From contig QZKN01000051.1 of assembly GCA_003598175.1 (NCBI GenBank), forward strand, positions 1 to 48,083: a stretch of 48,083 nt of DNA. The letters are read 5' to 3'. The notes under the pieces were generated by a model. That model had not been told where the DNA came from and searched no databases. It saw nothing but the letters and a program-made list of their open reading frames with translations. This document shows positions 8,617 to 16,521 of the stretch, in pieces. The position numbers and the translations under genes are program-made. The DNA is from Candidatus Omnitrophota bacterium. GTDB taxonomy: Bacteria; Hinthialibacterota; Hinthialibacteria; Hinthialibacterales; Hinthialibacteraceae. Each line of letters begins with the position of its first letter. Positions within the stretch are counted from its first letter, which is position 1.

Positions 8617-10647
8617 TTATTGTTGCCGGTCGTATAATTCCAGGATCGTATCGAAGATTGCCGGATGATCCGTTTCTTTTAGACGCAGATGATAGATCGG
8701 CCATTCGGGATATTTGCGAATCAGTTTTTGGTTCTCCTCCCAACCGAAATCATGCGCCACAATCCAGCCACGATCCAATGCCGGATCGAGAAAGGAAAAG
8801 AGGGCGACATAATCGTCTCCGTCCTCGACGAAAATCAGCGCGTCCTTTTCGCGGATGCAATCTTTCACCATGGCGGTGATCTGATCTCTCGTTCCCCAAT
8901 AAGCGTCGCCCATCTCTTGAAAACGTTCCACCCACACCACGCCGAAAGCGAGGAAGAAAAAAAGGAGTAACAATGGGTAGAGTAAACCCCGAGCGCGTCT
9001 TCGCGATCGGGTTACAACATTTGAGAAATAGAGAAGAGATATCCGCACTCCTTGCGCGGTCAGGATCAGAATAAAGGGGATGGTTTCAAAAGTGAAACGG
9101 GGTCCATAACAATAATCCTGGAAAAAATAAAAAAAATACACCAAAAACACGGTGAAAATTGAGAATGCGCAAAGCCATTTCACGGTTTCCCGACGTTTCC
9201 ACGGGAGAAAAGGAATAAATGCAAATAGTAAGGACGGAACCGGCCAACCCAACAGAAAATAGTTCAACGCGTTGAGGTTGCAGATTGTGTTGGCTATCCC
9301 TCGAATGGGAGTGTGAACCACTTCGTTGGGAATTTTAGGCCCCAGCGGTTCGGGACCCCACGGCCGTTTTCCAAAACCGAGAGGATTTCCGTTGAAATAA
9401 TTCTCATAGCCGGTTAAGAATGGGGAGCCGGTGGTATGCGCGTTGTAAATCAAATAAAACGCCGCGAGAGGCATGGCGCCGATCAGAAAAAGTAGGATCG
9501 TCCGGCCCCAATATTTATGGTTTTGTTTATTGATAAAATAAAACCAAATCATGCCGGCAAGTAAAAAAGCGAGCGACGTCATCGGACGCGTGAGGAAGGC
9601 CATCCCAAAAATAAAACCGGCGCTCGACGCCCACAAGGAACGGTTTCTTGACGGATTCATTTCCCCGGCGTGCAGTATACACAACAAAAAAAGGAGAAGA
9701 AAAAAGAGCGCGGTGGGATGGTTCATATAGCCGGATCCCATAAATAGAAAAAAAGGAGACAGGCAAAGAAAAATTGTCGCCAAACGGGCAACGTACAGCG
9801 ATGCGATTTTTCTTGCGAAAAGATAGAAGAGAGGGACAATTCCCGCGGAAATCAAGGGATTGACCAGATGCGGCGCTCCCACAAGCACGCCAGGCGTCAA
9901 TACCAGCGCGTGGCCGGGCGGATAAATGGTATACCACCTTCCCTCGGCGACGACCACGTAAATCCGTTGAAAAAATTGTGGATTCTCCGGCACGGGAAAA
10001 GCCAGCCGGCCGTGGGAAAAAATTTTCGCCTGAAATAATTGCGCCACGCTGTCCTGCACGTGAGGAATCCCCCCTAAAACCCATATGGAAACGGCGGAGG
10101 TAAAACAGAATACCCACGCGCAAAGAATCCCAATGAACAACCATTCCTTTCGAAACGAAGCGGAACCAACCAATCCGCGTTCGATTGCGGAACATCGCAT
10201 CCCTATCCGGTCGAGAAAACCGGCGCGATAGGCTGTGAAAAAATGCAAGCCGAGAAAAGTGAGTGAAAGGCCGAAAACCCAGAGTGTGAAGTACCACATC
10301 CAGTTTTCAAAAAACAGAGAGTGATGTTTCAACCAATTCCCGAGCGGAAAAAAGGAAAGAAAAAACACCGCCAAAACCAAACCGGCGCCTGTTTTCTCTT
10401 TCACCGTGCGAAATTGGCATGACAGGAAAGAGAAAACCGCGGTCCACCGCAGAAGTAATAGTGTGCAGAGTAAAAGAAATAAAATGATCCACGGCGAATG
10501 ATAACTGACCATTCTGAAGGTATGGACAAGAATCGCCTGGTTTCCCTTTGCGGCGGCGAACAATATGGCCGTGAATAGAACGAACCCGAAGAGAATGGCG
10601 ATGCCGATCACGAGTTTTTGTTGGTGAGTGATGGAACGATCTTCCAT
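8617..10647 (-). CDS. GT-C-type membrane glycosyltransferase (PMT/ArnT-like)
   Basis: A 676-residue polytopic protein, first gene of the unit with murA. The N-terminal 190 residues add extra membrane helices before the GT-C core. The core then shows GGIPHVQDSVAQLFQAKIF with Asp199 in the catalytic-loop position, YTIYPPGHALVLTPGVL, SGYMNHPTALFFLLL and AFLTRPMTSLAFLLAG, all common in family-39-like proteins. A short soluble tail ends at 676. The role is most likely sugar transfer from a lipid-phosphate donor to an envelope acceptor on the periplasmic side. The long N-terminal extension is unusual. Specificity is unknown. Confidence 0.75.
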   Translation of the reverse strand: MEDRSITHQQKLVIGIAILFGFVLFTAILFAAAKGNQAILVHTFRMVSYHSPWIILFLLLCTLLLLRWTAVFSFLSCQFRTVKEKTGAGLVLAVFFLSFFPLGNWLKHHSLFFENWMWYFTLWVFGLSLTFLGLHFFTAYRAGFLDRIGMRCSAIERGLVGSASFRKEWLFIGILCAWVFCFTSAVSIWVLGGIPHVQDSVAQLFQAKIFSHGRLAFPVPENPQFFQRIYVVVAEGRWYTIYPPGHALVLTPGVLVGAPHLVNPLISAGIVPLFYLFARKIASLYVARLATIFLCLSPFFLFMGSGYMNHPTALFFLLLFLLCILHAGEMNPSRNRSLWASSAGFIFGMAFLTRPMTSLAFLLAGMIWFYFINKQNHKYWGRTILLFLIGAMPLAAFYLIYNAHTTGSPFLTGYENYFNGNPLGFGKRPWGPEPLGPKIPNEVVHTPIRGIANTICNLNALNYFLLGWPVPSLLFAFIPFLPWKRRETVKWLCAFSIFTVFLVYFFYFFQDYCYGPRFTFETIPFILILTAQGVRISLLYFSNVVTRSRRRARGLLYPLLLLFFFLAFGVVWVERFQEMGDAYWGTRDQITAMVKDCIREKDALIFVEDGDDYVALFSFLDPALDRGWIVAHDFGWEENQKLIRKYPEWPIYHLRLKETDHPAIFDTILELYDRQQ

Positions 10648-11096
10648 AAATCAATCCGCCTGTTGCTGAAATAATCATTCCTTTTTTTAGCGCAAGTTTG
10701 TCTTGCAGACCAGCGGTTGGAATCGATCCTCTTTGAAAAAAGATTGATTCGCATCGCATGGGTCATACTGTTATGTTGCTTCACGGAGGCGGCGGCAGAA
10801 TGGAGTCAGCTGTTATTAATAATATTTTAATATATAGATTATAGATTATTTAATTTCATTGAATCGATTTACGCTTCGTTTTATGGCATTTATTCACCTC
10901 AAAATCATGCATTTCAGGCTGTTTTTTCACTTTTTTGAGCGAAAAGGCGATTTTTTTTCGGTTTATGGATACTTTTTTCTTGACAAAGTTACACCAATGG
11001 TAATATAAAATACCTATACTCAAATGTAATCCCTGCCGAAAGAGTGGGGAACCAATACGATCAGGGGATGTAAAAACGGAAAGGAGGTGAAGTTTC
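10648..11096. other. 449-base divergent intergenic region
   Basis: Holds the upstream regions of the minus-strand glycosyltransferase gene and the plus-strand histone-like gene. It has a very AT-rich block at 10815-10856 (TTAATAATATTTTAATATATA) and long T-tracts at 10921-10980 just before the strong promoter, which could act as an UP-type element or a curved region. No coding sequence is supported. Confidence 0.6.
10980..11009 (+). promoter_or_regulatory. strong sigma-70-type promoter of the histone-like gene
   Basis: A perfect TTGACA at 10980-10985 and TATAAA at 11004-11009, 18 bases apart, preceded by T-rich tracts. Transcription would begin about 80 bases before the histone-like start codon. 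Confidence 0.75.
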
Positions 11097-11444
11097 ATGG
11101 CAAAGGCGGCAGCAAAGAAAACGGCGACAAAGAAGACGGCGGTAAAAAAAGAACCAACAAAGAAGGCGGCAACGAAAAAGAGCGAACCCAAAAAGACGGC
11201 GGTGAAAAAGACGGCGGTGAAAAAAGCAACGGCGACGAAAAAGACGGCGGCAAAGAAATCCACAGCCAAGAAGGCGACCGCAACCAAAAAAGTAACGGCA
11301 AGTAAAACCACGGCCCAAAAAGTTACGAAACCAACCGCAACAAAGAAAGCCGCAACCCCCAAAAAAAGTACCGCCCCCAAAAACACGGAGAAGGTAAAGG
11401 AGAAAAAGACGACATCGAAAAAAACGCCGGCAAAAAAGAAATAA
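11097..11444 (+). CDS. histone H1-like lysine/alanine-rich DNA-binding protein
   Basis: A 115-residue protein with about 42 lysines (37%), the rest nearly all alanine, threonine and a few serine, proline and valine, with no aromatic residue. The first two thirds are a KKxxx pentapeptide ladder (KKTAT, KKTAV, KKEPT, KKAAT, KKSEP and so on) with occasional six-residue steps. Such tails bind DNA electrostatically and are found in eukaryotic histone H1 C-termini and in bacterial Hc1/AlgP-type nucleoid proteins. There is no folded domain, so the name rests on composition. Expression looks high: consensus promoter, a near-perfect AAAGGAGGTGA ribosome binding site at 11079-11089 and a strong terminator downstream. 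A MerR gene follows. Confidence 0.85.
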   Translation: MAKAAAKKTATKKTAVKKEPTKKAATKKSEPKKTAVKKTAVKKATATKKTAAKKSTAKKATATKKVTASKTTAQKVTKPTATKKAATPKKSTAPKNTEKVKEKKTTSKKTPAKKK

Positions 11445-11614
11445 CGATGTATAAAGCGGTCTGACTTGTTTTTATCCTGTTGTTCCTGCTTTTACGAGGG
11501 CGCAGGAATCCCTGGGGCGGAGGAGAGGTCATATTTTTTTCACTGCATGGAAATGGCAATTGCGCAGTGTGAAAAAATGGATTGTTTTTTCTTGTTTCAC
11601 TGAATCGGTTGAGG

Positions 11615-11649
11615 GCATCTTCAGTTTTTCTGAAGGTGCTGTTTTTTTC
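11615..11649 (+). terminator. intrinsic terminator after the histone-like gene
   Basis: GCATCTTCAG 11615-11624 pairs with CTGAAGGTGC 11630-11639 (ten pairs, one G-T), loop TTTTT, followed by TGTTTTTTTC. It separates the histone-like transcript from the MerR gene. Confidence 0.8.
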
Positions 11650-11651
11650 TC

Positions 11652-11681
11652 TTTCCATACTACCCGATATCGTGCTATGAT
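11652..11681 (+). promoter_or_regulatory. possible promoter of the MerR-type gene
   Basis: TTTCCA 11652-11657 and TATGAT 11676-11681, 18 bases apart, lie just after the terminator and 88 bases before the start codon. The -35 is poor. Confidence 0.3.
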
Positions 11682-11769
11682 GCAGATGGTGGGGATTTGT
11701 TTTTTTTCTATTGACTGGAGATAATGTGAAACGAGGACGTTGGTCCGCTCTACTACCGAGAGGGTAAAC

Positions 11770-12249
11770 ATGAAAGACTCAAATATACGGCCTATTAAAT
11801 CGGCTTTTCAGTCCGGGGAAGTGATTGAAATCATTGAACGGTTGGATGATATCAAAATCGACCCGGTTCGGCTTCATTATTATGAGAAAACCGGATTGAT
11901 CCGCGCCAGCATTCGGCCGGCCCAGGGGTGTGGAAAACATAAACTCTATTCCTTTGCTGATCTGATTATGTTGCGCTGGTTTTTGCAATTGCGCAAACAA
12001 GGCCTGAGTATGCAAAAAGTGCGGAAAGGAATTTCCTATCTGCGTAAGAACATGCCGCGCTACATCGAAAAACCGTTGGAACACGAGTTATTTTTCGTAA
12101 CGGATGGACAGGACATGTTTGCTCTGGTCAACGGGGAGGATGCAATCTCTCTGGTTCGCAATCCCGGCCAACAATATTTTGGGGTGATGGTGTACGATTT
12201 TAAAAAGATGATCGACGACACGCGGGATGCGATTGCCCGCGCCGCCTAA
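11770..12249 (+). CDS. MerR-type transcription regulator
   Basis: A 159-residue protein with a winged helix region reading DPVRLHYYEKTGLIRASIRP followed by KLYSFADLIMLRWFLQLRKQGLSMQKVRKGISYLRKNMP, the MerR DNA-binding and helical linker pattern. The usual first helix (xxIGELA) is replaced by EVIEIIERLDDIKIDP, and the C-terminal domain (HELFFVTDGQDMFALVNGED) is not a known metal or drug sensor, so the inducer is unknown. The start at 11770 is chosen because AGAGGG lies just upstream; the frame extends ten codons further to 11740 without support. It converges with the MEMO gene across 17 bases. Regulation of the neighbouring histone-like gene is possible but only a guess. Confidence 0.8.
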   Translation: MKDSNIRPIKSAFQSGEVIEIIERLDDIKIDPVRLHYYEKTGLIRASIRPAQGCGKHKLYSFADLIMLRWFLQLRKQGLSMQKVRKGISYLRKNMPRYIEKPLEHELFFVTDGQDMFALVNGEDAISLVRNPGQQYFGVMVYDFKKMIDDTRDAIARAA

Positions 12250-12266
12250 TTCGTTCCCCTCGTCCT

Positions 12267-13544
12267 TTACGCGGTATAAAAAGACAATCCCGCAAACGTT
12301 ACCACGGATTCGCTGACTTGATCGATCGCTCGATCGTAACGAAGTAAATATCCTTTTGCGGGACGCGCGATATCCAACGCCATATAAATCGGAGAAAGTC
12401 CACAGATATTGTTGTAATTTTTCTTTTTTTCGACGCGGCGATAAAATTGTTCCGCATCGCCCGTAACCAACGCATCCAATACCTCGTGGTCGTCTTTTTC
12501 CACGCGTTTCAGTTCGTCGGCGGGAATCCCGGTCATATGGCCGAAATTCTTGCCCACGTGACTTAAATCCGCGCCGACGACGACCGTGACGCTGCCCTCA
12601 TATTCATGAATCATATCGCGCAATACATCCAACGCTTGTTGCACACGTGGATCTTCTCGCGGCGATCTCCCCGCGTGAATATACGGATGAAACGAACCGG
12701 ATAAAATCGGAACCACTTTTCCTTTCCAATGGCTGCCGAGCAGACGCCGCAGGTACAAGACTTGAAATTCGATCGAATGCTCGTCGCGATGCAATAATTC
12801 TTCTTCGAAAATGTCGAACGGCGCCGACTGGCTGAACCGATCGACGAATTCGCAATCGGTTGGCAGTGGCCCCAGCGGCGTATCGTACGATTTTCTGGTC
12901 AATGTCATCAGACTGTGGCGGCATTGATGCGCGGTGCCGAAAATAATGTACAAATCGGATGGGGGACGGTTACGGATTTCCTGATACGCTTGGGCATAAC
13001 AAAGGCCGCCGCGTTCCAGATCAATGTGCGGCGCTATCAGCACCGATAATTTGCCATTTCGCGGCAATTCGGCGTCAGCGGACGGATGTTCGATTTTCGC
13101 AAAATACCCATCGAGTTGTTCCCGCAATCGCTGTGGATCGGCTTGATACGCCGTTCCGGCATGAGCGGGAGCGCGATACGGAGAGGCGCGGAATTCCTCC
13201 TCGATCCGCCGCCGCGCCTGTTCGAACGTTTCCGATTCCATAAACAGTTCCGTATCCAACTGCGCAATAATTCGGCGGATCGTATCCTGCGAAATGATTT
13301 CCCGAAACTGGCGCACGAACGCTTCCTGCATATCCAACAAGGAATGGATTCCGTCCATCAGGGTAACCAAATAATAGGTGGGAAACGGCAGGGAAAGGAT
13401 ATTTTGGGCGATACGCTGCGGATCACGGAGACAGATGAATTGCCGACCGGCATCCAGAACGGGAAACGCTTCGACCGGACGGATTTTTGGGTATTCCGTG
13501 GGTGAACGATACGGGCGATCGGATTTATCCCCCATGAATTTCAC
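12267..13544 (-). CDS. MEMO-family protein (AmmeMemoRadiSam system protein B) with PqqD-like N-terminal domain
   Basis: The C-terminal part (about residues 125-425) is a MEMO1/AMMECR-associated domain related to the LigB dioxygenase fold: [52 protein letters not shown] and [10 protein letters not shown]. These supply the His and Asp positions of the metal-binding-like pocket. The first 115 residues are a separate domain: a strand (FICLRDP), then helices and [18 protein letters not shown] with a final [15 protein letters not shown]. This is the outline of PqqD/RRE-type winged helices that bind leader peptides. AMMECR1 and the radical-SAM partner are not in this window. The first start is GTG at 13544; the ATG at 13535 has a better-placed GGTGA. 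Biochemical function is unknown. Confidence 0.85.
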   Translation of the reverse strand: MKFMGDKSDRPYRSPTEYPKIRPVEAFPVLDAGRQFICLRDPQRIAQNILSLPFPTYYLVTLMDGIHSLLDMQEAFVRQFREIISQDTIRRIIAQLDTELFMESETFEQARRRIEEEFRASPYRAPAHAGTAYQADPQRLREQLDGYFAKIEHPSADAELPRNGKLSVLIAPHIDLERGGLCYAQAYQEIRNRPPSDLYIIFGTAHQCRHSLMTLTRKSYDTPLGPLPTDCEFVDRFSQSAPFDIFEEELLHRDEHSIEFQVLYLRRLLGSHWKGKVVPILSGSFHPYIHAGRSPREDPRVQQALDVLRDMIHEYEGSVTVVVGADLSHVGKNFGHMTGIPADELKRVEKDDHEVLDALVTGDAEQFYRRVEKKKNYNNICGLSPIYMALDIARPAKGYLLRYDRAIDQVSESVVTFAGLSFYTA

Positions 13545-13595
13545 CAGGTACGAAAATGGCGTCCGTGTGGACGCCGATTGGATTTCGTTTTCTTA

Positions 13596-13669
13596 TCGGG
13601 GCGAGAGGATTTGAACCTCCGACCCCCTACTCCCGAAGCAGGTGCGCTACCAGACTGCGCTACGCCCCG
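13596..13669 (-). tRNA. tRNA-Pro (anticodon CGG)
   Basis: A 74-base cloverleaf on the minus strand. The acceptor stem CGGGGCG/CGCCCCG, D-arm GCGC-AGTCTGGTA-GCGC, anticodon stem CCTGC/GTAGG with loop TTCGGGA (anticodon CGG, reads CCG), and T-arm around GGTTTGAATCC are all present. The discriminator is A and CCA is not encoded. It lies between the pseudopilin and the MEMO gene. Confidence 0.95.
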
Positions 13670-13795
13670 ATTTATTTGTCGCTTCTTTACCGCCGTGAGG
13701 ACGGAAGATTCGGGAAACCGGCGCTACGCCGATGTTATATGGTAAATACTACTTTCAATCCGCAATTCATCAAGTCTGACGGATCGATATTGCCG

Positions 13796-14470
13796 TTAAT
13801 TGCGAACCACGATATCGCCATGGCTCGCCAGGCCATTGGAAGCGTCGTACGGATATCCCATCCCATACACGGCATCGTTATACGCGCCGCGCTTTCCGTC
13901 CGGTCCCGCGCCGATGATGACGTACTCGCCGTTCTTTAACGGTTGGATGTTGAGCATCAACGCGTTGGAATTGCCGGGAGCAAAAAAGGACAATCCGTAA
14001 TCCAATCCCGGAATTCCCGGATCCTCGTCGGCGTACATATACGCGTACGGCGGGATGATGTCCTGGGCAATCAACTGGCTGGCGGTATCATTGCCCGTCG
14101 CCGGGGAGAAAAACGGATCGATCGGGATGCCGGACATATACGAGACCGGACTGGTCAAGGGCGCCCATAGGCCGGCGGTGCCGCCGCGGTCGTTCTGCGC
14201 CTTGCCGCCGATTCCCCTGAAATCTTCCTGCATGCGCCTGATTCCTTCCGTCGTATCGTCATCCCAATAATCAATCAACAACAATCCGCGATCCAGCCGC
14301 AATTGTTGAACCCCGGTCGACAGGGCTTTCATGTCGGCCTGGGCGCGGGCGATTTTGGCCCGCATTTGGGCGTTCAAAAAGTTCGGCACGGCGATGGCCG
14401 CCAGAATGCCGATTATGGCAACGACAATTAATAATTCAATCAACGTAAACCCGGAGCAACGGTTGCGCAT
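13796..14470 (-). CDS. type IV pilin-like / pseudopilin (prepilin-type N-terminal domain)
   Basis: Begins with a short leader ending in Gly7 (MRNRCSG), then FTLIELLIVVAIIGILAAIA, the class III prepilin signal and hydrophobic helix cut and methylated by a prepilin peptidase. A long helix (NAQMRAKIARAQADMKALST) follows, and the remaining 160 residues form a soluble head that ends with the GspG-like pattern PDGKRGAYNDAVYGMGYPYDASNG. Length is 224 residues. A GGGAGG sequence eight bases before the ATG supports the start. No secretion or pilus assembly genes are nearby, so it is an orphan. Proteins with this style are highly multiplied in several candidate phyla, where many seem to be structural or surface proteins rather than pilus subunits. 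Confidence 0.9.
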   Translation of the reverse strand: MRNRCSGFTLIELLIVVAIIGILAAIAVPNFLNAQMRAKIARAQADMKALSTGVQQLRLDRGLLLIDYWDDDTTEGIRRMQEDFRGIGGKAQNDRGGTAGLWAPLTSPVSYMSGIPIDPFFSPATGNDTASQLIAQDIIPPYAYMYADEDPGIPGLDYGLSFFAPGNSNALMLNIQPLKNGEYVIIGAGPDGKRGAYNDAVYGMGYPYDASNGLASHGDIVVRN

Positions 14471-14630
14471 CGAACAGACCTCCCACGTGTCAGTACATTC
14501 ATAAAATGGAATCCCGGATACGGATATTCACTTGCATCATTATAAAGAAATTCATCGATGAATCCATAGCGCTGGCTGTCTATTTCTGTAACAAGTGAGG
14601 ATCGTGAGGAGGGTTGGATTCCGTATCCGG

Positions 14631-14897
14631 TCAATCCTCGATTTTTTCCAGCATGGCCTGTTTGAAAAACTCGCCGTTGCCGGTCAGTTTGTAGGATTCC
14701 CACGATTCCAGCATTGGGGGTCCCCATTCGGGATCATATACCCACGCGCACCAGCTGATTCCCCGGCCTTCCAGATACTTGATGATGACGTTTCCGTAGT
14801 GATCGTCGTCCACCGTTTCATTTGCGCGGAGACCGAATCCGAATTCCGTGGCGATCACGGGATAACGGGCGGCGGCGAAACCGAAATTCTCTTTAAA
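14631..14897 (-). pseudogene. C-terminal remnant of a GH5-type cellulase
   Basis: About 88 codons read KENFGFAAARYPVIATEFGFG, then YGNVIIKYLEGRGISWCAWV and a tail to the stop at 14631. The TEFG motif carries the nucleophile Glu of glycoside hydrolase family 5, and WCAWV fits the strand-8 tryptophan region. A whole catalytic domain is near 300 residues, so roughly the first two thirds are gone. The frame stays open upstream to 15032, but there it runs antiparallel in phase to a real small gene, so that part is a shadow. The break falls right at the stop codon of that small gene. Confidence 0.75.
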
Positions 14898-15141
14898 TTT
14901 TATAGGCGGCGCGATGTCCCACGCGACACAACCAGATTTGTGCGTCCGGCAGGTGTTGCAATAATTTCTCTGTCGCCAGGAAATCGTCCTCATCGATTTC
15001 ATATGCGCCTGTTTCAATATCAATGGCGACAAATTTACCTCGATCCGCCTCTGTAACAGACGGTTTTACCATTTTTTCGTAAAAAGTTTGTCCTCGTTGA
15101 GCAAATTCGTCCATGCCGTATCTCGGTTTTACAGTTTTCAT
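14893..15141 (-). CDS. small conserved hypothetical protein, second of a pair
   Basis: An 82-residue soluble protein with KPRYGMDEFAQRGQTFYEKM, then GKFVAIDIETGAYEIDEDD and a final ATEKLLQHLPDAQIWLCRVG. I recognise this as a family of short proteins seen from memory in cyanobacteria, planctomycetes and candidate phyla, with no established function; it often follows a partner like the gene upstream. A GGGAGG sequence before the ATG at 15141 decides the start; a longer frame to 15192 overlaps the partner. Eleven bases separate the pair. A toxin-antitoxin-like role is only a guess. Confidence 0.75.
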   Translation of the reverse strand: MKTVKPRYGMDEFAQRGQTFYEKMVKPSVTEADRGKFVAIDIETGAYEIDEDDFLATEKLLQHLPDAQIWLCRVGHRAAYKI

Positions 15142-15152
15142 ACAGCACCTCC

Positions 15153-15458
15153 CTATTTCCTGTTTTTCATCGCTCGATCCGGTTGCCTCCATCCGATCTT
15201 CAAGAAAACGGATCGCCGTATTCCGCTGATGTCGAGAGGTCTGGCGAGGCCGGCCTTGATCTCTTCCCGGGCGTGTTTCGCGGCAGCGGCCAGTTTTTCC
15301 TGGGAGTTAGCGAATGCCTCATTCCACTTCAGTTCCTCACGCATTTCATCGATGTACTCACGCACATGCTCGACGACATGTTCTTGCATGTGTACCGGCA
15401 GGGTTTCCAACATTTTGATCATTGTGTTTGTTGATGTTGTCGTCATTTCATTATCCAT
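15153..15458 (-). CDS. small conserved hypothetical protein, first of a pair
   Basis: A 101-residue, mostly helical protein: MIKMLETLPVHMQEHVVEHV, REYIDEMREELKWNEAF, QEKLAAAAKHAREEIKAGLA. Proteins of this build (short helical, ending in a KAGLAxPxD motif) commonly precede the 82-residue partner found downstream. The last 25 residues (ISGIRRSVFLKIG and on) are basic and unlike the usual short ending, so a frameshift near the C-terminus is possible. The first ATG lacks a clear ribosome binding site; a second ATG four codons later is equally possible. Function unknown. Confidence 0.7.
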   Translation of the reverse strand: MDNEMTTTSTNTMIKMLETLPVHMQEHVVEHVREYIDEMREELKWNEAFANSQEKLAAAAKHAREEIKAGLARPLDISGIRRSVFLKIGWRQPDRAMKNRK

Positions 15459-15589
15459 ACCAATAAAGAATCAATTCCAAAGAATCGGATGTGGAATTGA
15501 TTTCACCATTATTGGTTCTTGCGTTCCATTATACAAGGCGTTTGATGATGATCAATTTGGAAAATCAACCCAACCTGTTTTGGCAGGCC

Positions 15590-16088
15590 GGTTGCAAAGA
15601 GAAACCGTCGGAGAAAAAAACCAGGCGCCAAATCGGCGGCGCAATTCGTTTGGGCCGCCCTTTTTTTCGAGGTTCCTATTCATCCGGCAAAGGATTGGCA
15701 TCAAATCCTTGCTGGACAATGTCATCATAACGAGTTTTCAGTTTCTCGCCTTGCTTCCCACAATTCGACGCGTTCTTGTTTTTGGCTTCTTCCACGGTGT
15801 CCTTCATATCCAACAGACAGTCAATCAGTTGATCCGCACATTGCTGATCTTGCACTTCATAAAGAAAAATCAGTTCGCGGAGCAGATGGGCATTGCACAA
15901 TCCATGGTCGCAATCGTGCGGCTATTCTTGGCTTTTTGTTCCTCCACTTGCTTCAGGCGTTCCCGCAAGGCCTTGTTTTCCGCCGTGAGTTCCTCAAATG
16001 TCAAGCGACAATTATTTTTACCTGTTTTTCCCGGTGTGAAATTCATTTCTTGAATCACGTGTAAGAATAATTTTGTAGCGGAATTCAC
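15590..16088 (-). pseudogene. decayed IS66-family transposase with internal deletion
   Basis: Three pieces of an IS66 TnpC-type transposase survive in order on the minus strand. At 15925-16040, LTFEELTAENKALRERLKQV then EEQKAKNSR matches the N-terminal coiled region. At 15678-15920 in another frame, HDCDHGLCNAHLLRELIFLYE then TRYDDIVQQGFDANPLPDE matches the segment far into the catalytic core. After an in-frame stop at 15676, EPRKKGRPKRI matches the following GRPK motif. The first two pieces abut, so some 250-300 codons between them, including most of the catalytic core, have been deleted. No ends or inverted repeats of the element are recognisable. Confidence 0.75.
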
Positions 16089-16521
16089 CAGAAATAATCA
16101 ACGCCGTACAATCTGTCTCATTCATCGGAAGCGGGCTTGATTTCCACTCCGAGTTCTTTCGGTGGATTGGGGAACGAAGGAAACCGATTCAGGGATCCCA
16201 TCCAAAGACAAATTTTCTCCAACAATTCAACCACGGCTCTGTGATCGTACCCGCTGGATCAAACCAACGAAAATACCGCCAGCAGTGAAGATAACCATAT
16301 CCTGTTCTTCCCCGACGGGAAGCAGTTTTTTACCGTCAATGGCAACAAGATTTTCATTTGGGACATCAGCGACCTGACTGCGTATGTAAAACAGGCGGAT
16401 CAGTTCTGATGTGAGTCAATCATGTTTAAGTTCCTGTGGGCGTGGAATCGATACCACGCCTGCCGATTCGTTCAACACATGGTAAAAATGGCAAATCAGC
16501 AGGGCGGGATTTTTCAGGATT
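15970..16521. other. degenerate stretch before lon
   Basis: Besides the end of the IS66 remnant and a WD40-like scrap at 16245-16409, it contains a perfect seven-pair hairpin (GGCGTGG 16439-16445 with CCACGCC 16454-16460) just downstream of lon on the minus strand. No T-tract follows the hairpin, so it is not a clear terminator. Confidence 0.45.
16245..16409 (+). pseudogene. WD40-repeat protein C-terminal scrap
   Basis: A plus-strand frame of 54 codons between stops reads NHILFFPDGKQFFTVNGNKI then FIWDISDLTAYVKQADQF and ends at 16407. FxPDG followed by a beta-strand and IxIWDI is one WD40 blade. There is no start codon, ribosome binding site or upstream continuation, so this is the leftover end of a lost beta-propeller gene. 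Confidence 0.5.

Noticed and set aside
11097..11340. Tandem DNA repeats that could be taken for a CRISPR array or minisatellite.
   Set aside because: They are the codons of the KKxxx ladder, in frame, with no constant-length spacers.
10856..11386. A 176-residue minus-strand frame rich in Phe, Val and Ala opposite the histone-like gene.
   Set aside because: It is the mirror of the lysine-rich codons; the plus-strand gene has promoter, ribosome binding site and terminator.
11486..11511. TTCCTGC/GCAGGAA hairpin after the histone-like gene as a terminator.
   Set aside because: No T-tract follows; the real terminator is at 11615-11649.
14898..15032. N-terminal part of the GH5 frame.
   Set aside because: It overlaps the coding sequence of the 82-residue gene in another frame and shows no cellulase similarity.
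16439..16460. Seven-pair hairpin downstream of lon as its terminator.
   Set aside because: No T-tract follows on the minus strand.
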